Numbered from the stretch's first letter, positions 26,704 through 35,931 are shown. The stretch: 64,000 bases of DNA from Candidatus Thiodiazotropha sp. (ex Epidulcina cf. delphinae) (GCA_025656455.1 JAHXHS010000016.1:41413-105412); one strand, 5' to 3'. Numbers and translations: made by a program. The notes: generated by a model from the letters alone, not told the origin.

Positions 26704-27474
26704 ATGAACAGAGGTTGGCTGCTATTCTCCGATATCGACGACGCCCTGATGAATACCACCCGCGCCGATTTCCAAACGATGCTACAAGCATTGCAGACGC
26801 GGGAGATCCCACTCATCCTTGTCTCCAGCAGGACCCTTGCCGAGCTTGAGGTCATTATGCTGGAACTAGGAATCGAGGGTCCCGTGGTAGCGGAAAACGG
26901 CGCTGTTATCGCCTATCCCAGCGAGGAGACACAGATCGCGCCACCGGGATATCTGCTGCTGCGCGATTTCCTGGTCGATCAACGCGCCAACCCCGCCTTC
27001 GACTGTCTCGGCTTCGGCGACATGAGCCTTGAGGAGATTATGAGAACCACCGGGCTAACCCGCGACACGGCTCAACGAGCCATGCAGAGGCTCGCCTCTG
27101 AACCGCTGTTCTGGCAAGGTAACGCAGAAGACCTGAATTATTTCAGACAGGTGGTCGCCCGAGCCGGCTTGCGGCTCACGCAAACGGAAGGCTTCCTCTA
27201 CCTACAGGGCCATACCGATAAGGGGCGAGCCGTACAATATGTGGTGAATCACCTGAAAAATCGAGGCATCACAGTCAACCGAACCATCGCCATCGGCGAT
27301 AGTGATGCCGACCGTGAGTTGCTGCTCGCGGTGGACATCCCGGTGATTGTCAACAGACAGACCGATAGCAGCCGTAGCCTCTCGGAACGTCCTGACGCCC
27401 TGATCGCCGACCAGCCCTGGCCGGCCGGTTGGAGCCAGGCGATCCTGGACCTTTTACAGCGACTTGCGAAATAG
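26704..27474 (+). CDS. HAD-family phosphatase, mannosyl-3-phosphoglycerate phosphatase-like
   Basis: A 256-residue Cof-type HAD hydrolase. Motif I reads FSDIDDAL, keeping both Asp (D10, D12) although the usual DGT is DDA. Motif II is VSSRT, a Lys occurs at HTDKG, and motif IV is AIGDSDADREL. The overall pattern (AENGAVIAYP, LTRDTAQRAMQR) fits the MPGP family that makes mannosylglycerate from its phospho-form. No synthase gene is nearby, so the substrate may differ. It starts 11 bases after modC and is probably in the same transcript. Confidence 0.75.
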   Translation: MNRGWLLFSDIDDALMNTTRADFQTMLQALQTREIPLILVSSRTLAELEVIMLELGIEGPVVAENGAVIAYPSEETQIAPPGYLLLRDFLVDQRANPAFDCLGFGDMSLEEIMRTTGLTRDTAQRAMQRLASEPLFWQGNAEDLNYFRQVVARAGLRLTQTEGFLYLQGHTDKGRAVQYVVNHLKNRGITVNRTIAIGDSDADRELLLAVDIPVIVNRQTDSSRSLSERPDALIADQPWPAGWSQAILDLLQRLAK

Positions 27475-27632
27475 ATAAAACCGACCGCTCAGCAGAGACA
27501 TTGGCGTCCATTTGCGGCCAATTAACCGATGACAAAAATAGCCGTATTTAATTTTTCCCACCCACTCGATGTGGTGAAGAACCGGGAGATCCGCGTCACT
27601 CACTCATCTTATGCCTATTCCGGATATAAATA

Positions 27633-27646
27633 TTGACTATATTCAA
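27633..27646. promoter_or_regulatory. FNR/Dnr-like box, distal
   Basis: TTGACTATATTCAA keeps the TTGA-N6-TCAA frame of FNR-family sites, with the central pair changed. It lies 127 bases before the DsrC-like start. Confidence 0.45.
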
Positions 27647-27667
27647 TATCTCTTAAGTATATATATA

Positions 27668-27681
27668 TTGACGCAGGTCAA
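27668..27681. promoter_or_regulatory. FNR/Dnr-like box, proximal
   Basis: TTGACGCAGGTCAA is a perfect TTGAC-N4-GTCAA palindrome, close to the TTGAT-N4-ATCAA consensus of FNR/Anr/Dnr regulators. It is 92 bases before the DsrC-like start, and a weak -10 (TATTTT near 27714) places it at roughly -50 of a possible start site. Oxygen or nitric-oxide control of the gene is inferred. Confidence 0.55.
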
Positions 27682-27773
27682 TGGCGATAGGGATGTCCGA
27701 TCGAAATTCCTGCTATTTTCTAAGAATAACAACCATAACCACACCATCTATTCATGACACTAAGGAGGCTGTG

Positions 27774-28163
27774 ATGAGACTAGACTATAAGGAGACAAAT
27801 GCCCCCCCCACCCAGTTGAAGGCCGCCGGTTCGATAGAAGTAGAAGGACAGTTGATCGCCATCGATGAGGAGGGTTATCTACTGGATTTCGACGATTGGA
27901 GTCCTGCTGTAACCGAGGCCCTGGCCGAGGCGGACGGCGTACGATTGACCGAGGAGCATTGGCTGCTGATCGATTTCCTGCACCGCTTCTACAAAGAGTA
28001 TGAGATTGCACCGGAGATCCCGATCCTGGCCCGTAATCTCTGCAAGGACCAAAACGACTGCCGCTGGACAAAACGTTACATCGAAACGCTTTTTCCAGGC
28101 GGCGCAAAGATGGCATGCCGCTATGCCGGGCTCACCAAACCGGTGGGGCGTAGTTGCCTGTAG
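27774..28163 (+). CDS. DsrC/TusE-family sulfur-carrier-like protein with a longer arm
   Basis: A 129-residue member of the DsrC/TusE family. IDEEGYLLDFDDWS (30-43), LTEEHWLLIDFLHRFY (58-73) and the C-terminal arm after LFPGGAKMACRYAGL match the family, in which two arm cysteines carry sulfur in dissimilatory sulfur metabolism (DsrC) or one does in tRNA thiolation (TusE). Both are present (C115 and penultimate C128), but 13 residues apart rather than the usual 11, because the end reads KPVGRSCL instead of KPTGCV. Two further Cys (C90, C96) lie in the helical part. AAGGAGG before ATG 27774 fixes the start. It is a lone gene behind two FNR-like boxes; no dsrAB is in the window. A DsrC-like regulatory or alternative carrier role is inferred. 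Confidence 0.82.
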   Translation: MRLDYKETNAPPTQLKAAGSIEVEGQLIAIDEEGYLLDFDDWSPAVTEALAEADGVRLTEEHWLLIDFLHRFYKEYEIAPEIPILARNLCKDQNDCRWTKRYIETLFPGGAKMACRYAGLTKPVGRSCL

Positions 28164-28208
28164 CGACAACTGGCTGTAAACCGTACCGGTCATAACAAAA
28201 GAACAGAC

Positions 28209-28236
28209 GGGGCGCAGGCATTGCGGCTGGCGCCCC
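28209..28236 (+). terminator. Terminator-like hairpin after the DsrC-like gene
   Basis: GGGGCGC and GCGCCCC are perfect 7-bp arms with a 14-base loop, 46 bases after the stop. No T-tract follows, so it may only protect the transcript end. Confidence 0.35.
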
Positions 28237-28337
28237 ACCTTCCAGCACTCCTCCATTCCCAGGTCGCACTACCCCAATCCATGAAAAAGCGCGTATCATG
28301 GGCGACTTGTCAGGCAGGAAAACCGTCCATCACTCCC

Positions 28338-28606
28338 TAGGGCCTGTTAACACTAATCGGATTGTCACTGCCAGGGGCCATTTTTTACCCAGCAAGGCAG
28401 AACGAGCGTGGTGTAGCCCGGCTACATGAGCGAGTGATAACGCCGCTGGGTGAAAAATGGCACCTGGCCCTTCGGGTTGCGCCTGAAAAAGCCCCACTCG
28501 GCGTTGCTCGTCGCTTATTTGGAGCGACCAAACCGCGCTCCTCGCGCCTTGATTGGGGCTTTTTCAGGCACAACAGTGACAATCCGATTAGTGTTAACAG
28601 GCCCTA
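28338..28606. mobile_element. MITE-like element, copy 2 (269 bp)
   Basis: Same family as the copy at 22765, with perfect 33-bp terminal inverted repeats. The inner part of both arms differs from copies 1 and 3: the sequence after ACTAAT is CGGATTGTCACTG rather than TTGATAGCCACTG, and the other arm has changed to match. It ends eight bases before the CreA-like start codon, so it probably supplies that gene's leader. Confidence 0.88.
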
Positions 28607-28614
28607 CCACGAAA

Positions 28615-29103
28615 ATGTTCAACCCACTGCTCAGGCTGGGCCTGCTGATACTGTTCGCCTCGCCGCTCCAAGCCGAACAACTTGGTGAGGTCAGCACCAA
28701 GTTTCGCATGCTCGGCCCCAATGACAAGATCATCATCGAGGCCTTCGACGACCCCGCGGTCCCCGGCGTCACCTGCTATCTCAGCCGCGCCAAAACCGGC
28801 GGCATGGGAGGCGCCATCGGCATCGCCGAGGACACCTCGGACGCCTCCATCGCCTGCCGGCAAACCGGACCGGTCGAGCTGGCGGCGGATATTCTCGATC
28901 AATCCCGCGACGGGGAAGAGGTTTTCAAGCAACGCACCTCGATGCTTTTCAAAACCATGCAGGTGGTGCGTTTCTATGACGCCGGACGCAATACCCTCGT
29001 CTATATGACTTACAGCGACAAGCTGGTAGAGGGCTCGCCCAAAAACAGCATCACCGCCGTCCCCCTGTTCAACCCGGTGCGAGCGACTCAATCCGGGGAG
29101 TGA
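28615..29103 (+). CDS. creA: CreA family protein
   Basis: A 162-residue protein with a signal peptide ([16 protein letters not shown]). Conserved CreA blocks are visible: [31 protein letters not shown] text ([18 protein letters not shown]) and [17 protein letters not shown]. CreA is a widespread periplasmic protein of unknown function. The frame is open upstream through the MITE, but family alignment puts the start at ATG 28615. The MITE ends at 28606, so no independent ribosome site is visible; AACAGG inside the MITE end is the nearest purine-rich stretch. Confidence 0.85.
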   Translation: MFNPLLRLGLLILFASPLQAEQLGEVSTKFRMLGPNDKIIIEAFDDPAVPGVTCYLSRAKTGGMGGAIGIAEDTSDASIACRQTGPVELAADILDQSRDGEEVFKQRTSMLFKTMQVVRFYDAGRNTLVYMTYSDKLVEGSPKNSITAVPLFNPVRATQSGE

Positions 29104-29121
29104 CCCTGTTTCGATGACCAC

Positions 29122-29265
29122 ATGTTATTCGTGGAAAACATCTTTCCCCGGGAAGCGATCCCGACAGCGGAACTCCTCAGCCAACTGCGGTCACTGACGC
29201 AAAACCGACCCTGGCGCTACTTTTACATACAGGATCAACCGCGACCCGAAGCGCGAATAGTATGA
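29122..29265 (+). CDS. Possible small protein, 47 residues
   Basis: A short frame, MLFVENIFPREAIPTAELL onward, lies in the 247-bp gap between the CreA-like gene and a convergent cyclase gene. The ribosome site is weak and no family is recognised. It is listed only because codon use looks like that of its neighbours. Confidence 0.25.
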   Translation: MLFVENIFPREAIPTAELLSQLRSLTQNRPWRYFYIQDQPRPEARIV

Positions 29266-29350
29266 TGAAAGTCAACATGGTGCGGCAGGGCTGCACCCTA
29301 CGCCTCGCACCCTTGTTTTCCACAACCGGTCGGAGAGGCGAGATTGCTCT

Positions 29351-30901
29351 TTACGAATTGGTGGCCAATTCGCAGCGGTTCTTACCCGATTTCTTGGCAT
29401 GATAGAGGGCCTTGTCAGCGCGGGAAAAGACGCTATCGATACTATCCCCCGTCATGAAGGGGGCAATGCCGCAAGAGATGGTCACGGGCACCGGTTTGCC
29501 GGAAGAGTGGAAACCGTTTTCTTCAACCGACTTGCGCATCTCTTCGGCGACCCTCAGCGCTTCCTCGCCTGGTGTGCCGCAGAGCAGGCAGACAAACTCC
29601 TCGCCACCATAGCGGGCGATAAAATCGGTCACCCGCAACCTCGCCTGGAGTCCCTGGGCTATCACCCGCAAGGCCTTGTCACCCGCCTGATGACCAAAAC
29701 GGTCATTGATCGATTTAAAATCGTCAATATCCCAGACCAACATGCAGAGCGGTTCATCGAAGCGCTTCCAACGGGCGTACTCTTGCTCCACCCGCTCTTC
29801 ATAGGAGAGTCGGTTGGGCAACCCGGTCACTGCATCGATTAACGCCAGATGGTGGGCCTCCACCATCCGTGAACGCAGATCGTTGGATTCCTTCTCCAAC
29901 TGCTCCAGGCGGTCCCGCAGTTGCTTCTCGCTCTCTTCCGTCTGCTGGTGCCACGCCATCTCTTCGGCCAGATAGTCGTCGATACTGTGTTGGATCAGGC
30001 TCAAACGCTCGCTGACGGCCGCTTTCAACTGATGCATATCGGTCGCCTGCTGCACCCTGGCTCCCAGATCGCCGACATGCCCCGTGACCTTGGCGCTCAG
30101 ATTCCGCCCGTGTTCAACGATTTGATCGCGCCCATCATGGGCGCTCTGCAGGTGAGCGCCAAGATCCTGCAGACGCTTCGTGAGTTCTTCGAGGAAATCC
30201 TCCGCTTCCTTGATCTCCATCTGGACCTCGCCGTAAGACTTGGCCGAAAGATCCAGCAGATCCTGTAAAACCGAAGCCCAGGCGTCCGCTTGCGCGGCGG
30301 CTCCGAGGCGCGCCTTTAAACCATTGATCGCTTCCCCCCAATGCCCCGGCCAGGATGCCTGTTCCAGCAGGTTGAGCAGGATATCATTCGGCTTGGGACC
30401 ACTCTCATGCTCAGCCGGAGAACCGCCCAACAAGCGCTCAAACAGCCCAGTCCTCTTTTCCTTCGGCGCAACGCCGCGCCCCAACAGAGTCACCAAGCGA
30501 TTAAATTGCTGGTCATCCATCGAGGTTGTGTCCTCGACCAGCAGACGCAGCAACTCATTAGCCTCAGCAGCCTCCTTTTTCGACAGATTGAGAGAAGCTA
30601 TCAGGCGGAGGTAATCGGTCGAGACCTCTTTATCCGAGACACCCACATCCTCGCTGAAATGGAGCAAGCCATCGGAGAGGGAGTTGAGTTTTTCCTTGAG
30701 TTGTTTGTTGGCGCCCCCTCTGACGGCATCCCGCACGCCCTTGAGGTGAGGCTCCAAACGCGCATCCAGTCCGCTGGCCGCAAGGGTCAAACGAATGATG
30801 GTGCGAGTCAGGAGCTCTTCCAGTTCACGGTTCGCGGCTTCCTCGCTCTCATTTTGCGCCAACAACTCTTCGTATCGCTGTTTCCAGTCTATTTCATTCA
30901 T
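29351..30901 (-). CDS. Diguanylate cyclase with a coiled-coil N-terminus
   Basis: A 516-residue cytoplasmic protein. About 340 N-terminal residues are helical with coiled-coil stretches (12-35, 225-255, 315-345) and no recognised sensor domain. The C-terminal GGDEF domain has the active motif GGEEF at 432-436, the Mg-binding DIDDFK at 391-396 and an RxxD inhibitory site (RVTD, 423-426) five residues before the active motif. It should make c-di-GMP from two GTP with product inhibition. It is monocistronic. Confidence 0.9.
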   Translation of the reverse strand: MNEIDWKQRYEELLAQNESEEAANRELEELLTRTIIRLTLAASGLDARLEPHLKGVRDAVRGGANKQLKEKLNSLSDGLLHFSEDVGVSDKEVSTDYLRLIASLNLSKKEAAEANELLRLLVEDTTSMDDQQFNRLVTLLGRGVAPKEKRTGLFERLLGGSPAEHESGPKPNDILLNLLEQASWPGHWGEAINGLKARLGAAAQADAWASVLQDLLDLSAKSYGEVQMEIKEAEDFLEELTKRLQDLGAHLQSAHDGRDQIVEHGRNLSAKVTGHVGDLGARVQQATDMHQLKAAVSERLSLIQHSIDDYLAEEMAWHQQTEESEKQLRDRLEQLEKESNDLRSRMVEAHHLALIDAVTGLPNRLSYEERVEQEYARWKRFDEPLCMLVWDIDDFKSINDRFGHQAGDKALRVIAQGLQARLRVTDFIARYGGEEFVCLLCGTPGEEALRVAEEMRKSVEENGFHSSGKPVPVTISCGIAPFMTGDSIDSVFSRADKALYHAKKSGKNRCELATNS

Positions 30902-31044
30902 CGTTTTAGTCGCCCGGTCTCACGGATGTCGGACCTGAATCGCTCCCAAACGGGACTGCGGGACAGAAATGTGGGCTGTGCGTAGTTCAACACGCCCCAT
31001 CCGGCCCCGTTACCGCTTAGCCATCCTGACACCGGCTATCCGGC

Positions 31045-31848
31045 TCAAGCGGCGGTTGGCAACACTACGTCCTTTGGCAATTCGATTTCAAGACTGATCG
31101 GCAGATGATCGGAATGGGCATAGTTCAGCACTTCCGACTTGGCCACCCTGAGACTCGGGGAAGCCAGAATATGGTCCAGTTTGCGGCTCGGCCGCCAGCT
31201 GGGAAATGTCAGCATATCGCAGGTGCTACCCTGTAGATTGGTGCGTTCGATCAGATAACGAAACTCCCGGGAGCTGCAGCCGCAATTGAAATCGCCCATC
31301 AGCACCAGGTGCGAGTAGTGAGAGACCAGGTCACTGACATAAGAGAGTTGGCGCAATCTGGCGCGCCGTCCCAATGCCAGGTGCATCATACAGATGCCCA
31401 GGGGCTTCTCGCTGGTCTGGAACTCCATCAACACAGCGCCTCGACCGGGGAGGCCGGGCAGTCTGTGCTCGTCGATCATGTTTGGTTGGACCCGACTGAG
31501 TACGCCGTTGCTGTGCTGGGCCAGCTTACCCAGTTTCCGATTCACCTGCCGGTACCAGTAAGGAAAACCGGCGTGCTCCGCGAGGTAGGCGGTCTGATCG
31601 ATAAACCCGCTACGAAAACTCCCTGAATCGACCTCTTGCAACCCCACCACATCGAAATCCTTCAACAAGTGGGCGATACGGTTGAGATTATGCTGCTGCT
31701 GTCTGTGTGGCAGCATCTGTTTCCAGCCGCGTGTCACATACTCACGGTAGCGGCGGGTATCGGCTCCCGCCTGGATATTGTAACTGAGCAAGCGTAGGCG
31801 GTAGGAGCCGTCCAGGGAGGCCTGATGCTGAAAAATCTGTTTATCCAT
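31045..31848 (-). CDS. Endonuclease/exonuclease/phosphatase family hydrolase
   Basis: A 267-residue EEP-fold protein. The ordered motifs are LLSYNIQAG (metal Asn), VGLQEVD (catalytic Glu), MHLALG, LMGDFNC (Asp/Asn) and SDHLPI (catalytic His near the end), with RKLDHILAS before it. There is no signal peptide, so a cytoplasmic nuclease or phosphodiesterase is likely; the substrate is unknown. The start has a weak ribosome site. It stands alone. Confidence 0.85.
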   Translation of the reverse strand: MDKQIFQHQASLDGSYRLRLLSYNIQAGADTRRYREYVTRGWKQMLPHRQQQHNLNRIAHLLKDFDVVGLQEVDSGSFRSGFIDQTAYLAEHAGFPYWYRQVNRKLGKLAQHSNGVLSRVQPNMIDEHRLPGLPGRGAVLMEFQTSEKPLGICMMHLALGRRARLRQLSYVSDLVSHYSHLVLMGDFNCGCSSREFRYLIERTNLQGSTCDMLTFPSWRPSRKLDHILASPSLRVAKSEVLNYAHSDHLPISLEIELPKDVVLPTAA

Positions 31849-32017
31849 CGTTCATTGTGAGTCGATAACCGAATTCCCCGATTTCTCTGACTATTGCGGC
31901 AACAGAGGGCGAATACTTGAGCGCAGACCCCACAAGTTTCAAATCAAATCCATACAAATGCAACAAATAAGGCAGCTTTCGCATCGCCTTGGCAACACAT
32001 CCAAGCCGATCTCAAGC

Positions 32018-32635
32018 CTATTTGCTCAGTCCCTGGATATACTGGGCAACCGCAGTTATCTCATCGTCAGTGAGGCGATTGACCACACCCTCCATCATTT
32101 TACCACTCACCGTATCGCTGCTGCGATTGCCGGCGCGAAAGTCCTTCAACGCCTTTTCCACATAGGCTGCATGCTGACCGGCGATGGCGGGGAACTTGGC
32201 CTGTGGATTACCTGCCCCGGAAGGGCCGTGACAGGCCATACAGGCAGCCACGCCGGTCTCAGCGTTACCGGCCCGGTAGATCTTTTCGCCCCGCTCCACC
32301 TGGTCGGCGGCGGCAACCCCACCCTGCAGGGCCTGACTCGAAAAATAGGCCGCCAGGTCGGCGATTTCCTGATCGGTCAGCGGCATCGCCATGGGCGACA
32401 TCATCGGATCGCTGCGAGCTCCGGCCTTGAAATTCCTGATCTGCTTTTCGATATATTGCGGGTGTTGTCCGGCAAGCTTCGGCCATACCGGATTCAACGG
32501 GCTGTTTCCATCAGCGCCATGACAGCCTACGCAGACAGCGGATTTGGTCTTGCCCTGTTCTGCATTCCCTGCCGCCTGGGCCAGACTTAATCCGAAGGTA
32601 AGTGCAATGGTTATGGTTACGAGCCATTTAGTCAT
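32018..32635 (-). CDS. Cytochrome c4, di-heme
   Basis: A 205-residue periplasmic di-heme cytochrome: a signal peptide (WLVTITIALTFGLSLAQA) and two homologous class I domains, each with CxxCH (CVGCH, CMACH), a following KLAGQH/AIAGQH segment and an axial Met (MSPMA, KMMEG). Cytochrome c4 carries electrons to cbb3 or other terminal oxidases. The ATG at 32635 is chosen, with GGA six to eight bases upstream; a TTG at 32641 is in frame but unlikely. Confidence 0.93.
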   Translation of the reverse strand: MTKWLVTITIALTFGLSLAQAAGNAEQGKTKSAVCVGCHGADGNSPLNPVWPKLAGQHPQYIEKQIRNFKAGARSDPMMSPMAMPLTDQEIADLAAYFSSQALQGGVAAADQVERGEKIYRAGNAETGVAACMACHGPSGAGNPQAKFPAIAGQHAAYVEKALKDFRAGNRSSDTVSGKMMEGVVNRLTDDEITAVAQYIQGLSK

Positions 32636-32908
32636 GTTCAATCCTGCTCCGAAATATGCTGGATACGTCGAAAACCCCGGCCTCTCAACTCACAGCCAGG
32701 GTGTGGCCGTCACCTTAGAGACCCCGAAAAAGCTGCGGAACTATAGCAGAGTTTTCCGATTAAGGTCAAAAACCGGCCAGGGTTCACCCGGGCCCGGCGA
32801 CGCAGGCCTATTTCATCTCAGCGACGAAAAATAGTGCCGCCATCGCCAACAATGGATTTCTCTGACGAAGTAGCGGATTTGACTGTGAAAGGTGACAATC
32901 GTGCCGAC

Positions 32909-33958
32909 TTAGCCCGCCGGAGGGGGGTTGACGCGGAGTTTTTTCAGTTCCTTCTCTATCGCCCGCGCATCAATGGTTTCGAAATCGGATCGGCTGAAGG
33001 TGGCGAAGCCGCCGGCCAGTTCGTACCAGGCAAAGCCATGAGTCCAGGCGGCATGCTGGTAGCTACCCTGTCGCCGGCGAGGCAGGCAGTAGAGGACACC
33101 GGGCCGGTAGATGAGATTGTAACCGCGCTCACTCCCGTGCAGCGCCTCGATATAACGCCAGGCCTGTTGCGCGGACGAATAGACCTCGCAGGACAAGGGA
33201 TAAGGTCTCTCTCCTCCATTGTGTCGCCAGTGGGGCCGGGTGACAGGAAGTGGCTGAGGGCGTACAAACAGTTGAAAATGGAGATGATTTACCGAGGCAT
33301 AGGCGCCATAGCTGTTGAAGGCGATGCCCAGATCCGGCACCCCCTCTCCCAGAGTCTCGACCAGCGACCAGATGTAGTCATGATAGTGCCGGGTGAGGAG
33401 CTGAGGATGGCGCGCCGTCCGGTCCGGGACCAGCAGACAATGCAGGGGAACGAAGGGAAACTTATTGTAGAGCAGTTCCACCTCCGCTCCCCGTAAATCA
33501 CCCGCCCAGAAAACCTCTTTACGCAAAAAGGGTTTATTGAAGTTGAATCCCCGCGGATCATAAGGCCGGCTGATCCCAGGGACGGATTCCGCGCTCATGC
33601 GGGAGGGTCGAAAGGCGCGGATATGGTTGAATTGAAGCTCCCACCCCTCCAGTTGGCGAAACTCGGTGACCTTTATCCCCTCGAAACCGATGGCCATCAG
33701 CTTCAGAAACACCAGATGATCATCCTGTGCCCCCGCCAACTCACGCCCTTCGCTCAGCGCCTCCCGGCAATAGGAAGCGAGTTGGCCGAATCGCTCCAGC
33801 AACCGCGCCTGAAGCGACTGGTAGACCCAGGTATCGAAACAGGCGTTGGCATGGACCAGGATATAGCTTCCTAACCCGGGCTTCCGAAGCAATCGTTGCA
33901 GACCGCGGATGAAGGCCTGCTGCAACGCCTCGACTGAATTGAAGGGAAGTGACGGCAT
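32909..33958 (-). CDS. HIT-superfamily nucleotidyltransferase/phosphorylase-like protein
   Basis: A 349-residue protein with the histidine triad-like motif VNHLHFQLF near residue 225 (H-x-H-x-Q) and PFVPLHCLLVP before it. This resembles the GalT/Ap4A phosphorylase/GDP-hexose phosphorylase branch rather than small HIT proteins. The expected reaction is nucleotidyl transfer through a His intermediate; the substrate is unknown. An eight-base run of G/C abuts the start region on the upstream side. The PCuAC gene lies 34 bases upstream in the same direction. Confidence 0.7.
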   Translation of the reverse strand: MPSLPFNSVEALQQAFIRGLQRLLRKPGLGSYILVHANACFDTWVYQSLQARLLERFGQLASYCREALSEGRELAGAQDDHLVFLKLMAIGFEGIKVTEFRQLEGWELQFNHIRAFRPSRMSAESVPGISRPYDPRGFNFNKPFLRKEVFWAGDLRGAEVELLYNKFPFVPLHCLLVPDRTARHPQLLTRHYHDYIWSLVETLGEGVPDLGIAFNSYGAYASVNHLHFQLFVRPQPLPVTRPHWRHNGGERPYPLSCEVYSSAQQAWRYIEALHGSERGYNLIYRPGVLYCLPRRRQGSYQHAAWTHGFAWYELAGGFATFSRSDFETIDARAIEKELKKLRVNPPPAG

Positions 33959-33992
33959 GGGTTGGGGGGGGGTCAGCCCCCAGGCAGGGTGA

Positions 33993-34478
33993 TCAGTGCA
34001 TCATTCCCTTATGCTCGCCCTGCTTCATTCGCATCTGCAATTTGCGCACCGGGGCATCCACCTTCAACTGAGACCCGTCCTCGAACAGCAGCGTCAACGG
34101 CACTTTCTCACCGGGCACCAATTTCTGCTTCAAACCGATCATCATGACATGCAACCCTCCCGGCTCCAGGCTGACACGATCGCCGCCAGGCAGATCGACC
34201 TTCTCCACCTTGCGCATACGCATCATCCCCCCCTCCATGGTATGGGTATGCAATTCAGCCACTTCCGCCGCCGGACTGCTCGCGCCTATCAGTACGTGCC
34301 CCTGTTCGTCAGGGTTATGCAAGGACATAAAGGAAGCGGAATTCGGCTGTCCGGGCGGAACCGCTCTGACATAGGGATCCTGCACCATGATGATATCGCC
34401 CGCCGAATCCGCCATGGCCGGCTGGCCGATTGTGAAGAGCAACAGGCTCAACAGCATGGAATTACCTAGAGAGTTCAT
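33993..34478 (-). CDS. PCu(A)C-type periplasmic copper chaperone
   Basis: A 161-residue protein with a signal peptide ending AMA. It shows the exact H-X10-M-X21-H-X-M copper-binding pattern: His of ELHTH, Met of MMRM ten residues on, and HVM after a further 21 residues. The Met/His-rich tail (MRMKQGEHKGMMH) may bind more copper. PCuAC proteins deliver Cu(I) to the CuA or CuB site of cytochrome oxidases. The cytochrome genes on both sides fit that role. Confidence 0.92.
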   Translation of the reverse strand: MNSLGNSMLLSLLLFTIGQPAMADSAGDIIMVQDPYVRAVPPGQPNSASFMSLHNPDEQGHVLIGASSPAAEVAELHTHTMEGGMMRMRKVEKVDLPGGDRVSLEPGGLHVMMIGLKQKLVPGEKVPLTLLFEDGSQLKVDAPVRKLQMRMKQGEHKGMMH

Positions 34479-34725
34479 TCTTTTCTCCGTCTGATTGTTA
34501 ACGTCGTAACCACAGTCGCTGGATCAATCACACCAGCCTTTCTCTGCATTGGCTACACCCGGCCCACAGCCCGGGCAGGGGTGAGAATGACACCAAACTT
34601 CCCCCAAAGACAATACCGATCAAGGAAATCAGCCTGGATCTACACGGGATTTAAGCCATTTGGCACAAAACGCGGCATTTCCCTCGATTGAGCCGACGCT
34701 GGCGCTAGTGCGGTGTAACAAGCCC
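34479..34725. other. Intergenic leader of the copper chaperone gene
   Basis: No gene is seen. The region should hold the promoter of the PCuAC gene. I recognise no operator or riboswitch in it. Confidence 0.4.
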
Positions 34726-34760
34726 TAAAAAAAAAGCGTCTGCCCTAGGGCAAGACGCCT
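34726..34760 (-). terminator. Rho-independent terminator of the cytochrome gene
   Basis: On the minus strand GGCGTCTtGCCC and GGGCAGACGC pair around TA and run into nine T. It lies about 35 bases after the cytochrome stop. Confidence 0.88.
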
Positions 34761-34793
34761 TCATCATGCAGCGATGAGATCGCTACAGGATCA

Positions 34794-35117
34794 TTAGAGG
34801 GTCAAAACCCATGCGACGATAGTCTTGATATCTTCGTCGCTGACATGAGCGTTCGGCGGCATGGGAACCGGACCCCATACACCGGAGCCGCCTGCCTTGA
34901 CCTTGGCGGCCAACATGTCGACAGCCCCCTCCTGCCCCTTATATTTAGCGGCAACCTCTTTGTAGGCTGGACCCACAACCTTGGTCTCCACCTGGTGGCA
35001 GGCCATGCAACCGCGCTGGGTGGCCAGTGCCACAGGATCGGCGGAGACACTGGCGACTGCACCCAGGGAGAGAACCGCCGTAGTGGCAGCCAGCAACAAA
35101 ACTTTCATCTTCTTCAT
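34794..35117 (-). CDS. Small class I cytochrome c (c551/c5-like)
   Basis: A 107-residue protein: a signal peptide (VLLLAATTAVLSLGAVASVSA), then one heme motif CMACH at 37-41 and an axial Met region GPVPMPPN near 83-90. VVGPAYKEVAAKYKGQ and DEDIKTIVAWVLTL match the c551/c552 family, soluble electron carriers to oxidases, nitrite reductase or peroxidase. GAGG lies 11 bases before ATG 35117. Confidence 0.92.
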   Translation of the reverse strand: MKKMKVLLLAATTAVLSLGAVASVSADPVALATQRGCMACHQVETKVVGPAYKEVAAKYKGQEGAVDMLAAKVKAGGSGVWGPVPMPPNAHVSDEDIKTIVAWVLTL

Positions 35118-35403
35118 CAGGTTTTTTTCCTCTAAATCATTCAGTTAAACACCGGTACACCTGCAGGAAAGGGCCTATCCCCTCCCTGAAAAGAGCCGGA
35201 TTATGAAGTAAAAACATGCCGTTTGCCTACCAAGGACATTTATCAAACGGGTTATGTCGATAAATGTATTCCATCGTTATCGTCGTGCAGCACCCTTGGC
35301 ATGGATCGCAACGCCCGGCAGACGGTTCGACCACGAAAACGGACAAACGACTCCCGCAAACACGGCCTAAATCACCGAAAACAGCCCCACAGGGCGCCCA
35401 ATT

Positions 35404-35931
35404 TCAATGATCCGAACCCTTGTCGGCCATGTGCGATAGATAGAGCGCCAAGCCCAACAGCGCGATCCCGGCCGCAAACTGCAGCAGATCCATCGGGGTC
35501 GAGAATTCCATACCCAGGGCGAATTCGAAATAGCGCACCACCAAAATCATCATCACCACCTTGGCCAGGCGGCTCTTGAGATCGTCCAGGCTTGTAATCA
35601 TCAGCACGTTGGAGGCGCTCTCCGATCCCTCGGCATGGCCGATCTTGCTGATAAAGAGTTCATACAGTCCCAGGGAAAAGATCAGCAACACGGTCGCCAG
35701 CAGATAGCCGTCCACAATCTCCACCACATGGGTCACGGTGGTGGAACGCAAATCGACCCGTTCCACCGGCGTCAATGCCGGGGAGGCGTAATTCCCCAAG
35801 TGGCTGATCATGTAGAAGGCGTCGACGGATGCCATATAGAACATGGCGACGGCCGCCGCCAGGCTCGCAATCACAGCGGCCAATACGATCAGTCGACTGT
35901 TCCAGAGGATTTGCTCAAAAATCTTTTCCAC
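35404..35931 (-). CDS. YqhA family (UPF0114) membrane protein
   Basis: A 175-residue inner-membrane protein with four predicted helices (15-35, 72-92, 120-137, 147-165). LWNSRLIVLAAVIASL, HVVEIVDGYLLATVLLIFSLGLYELFISKI and SLDDLKSRLAKVVMMILVV are the family's signature blocks. Function is unknown. The start is GTG, with GGAG about ten bases upstream. It is divergent from the RapA gene. Confidence 0.9.
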   Translation of the reverse strand: MEKIFEQILWNSRLIVLAAVIASLAAAVAMFYMASVDAFYMISHLGNYASPALTPVERVDLRSTTVTHVVEIVDGYLLATVLLIFSLGLYELFISKIGHAEGSESASNVLMITSLDDLKSRLAKVVMMILVVRYFEFALGMEFSTPMDLLQFAAGIALLGLALYLSHMADKGSDH

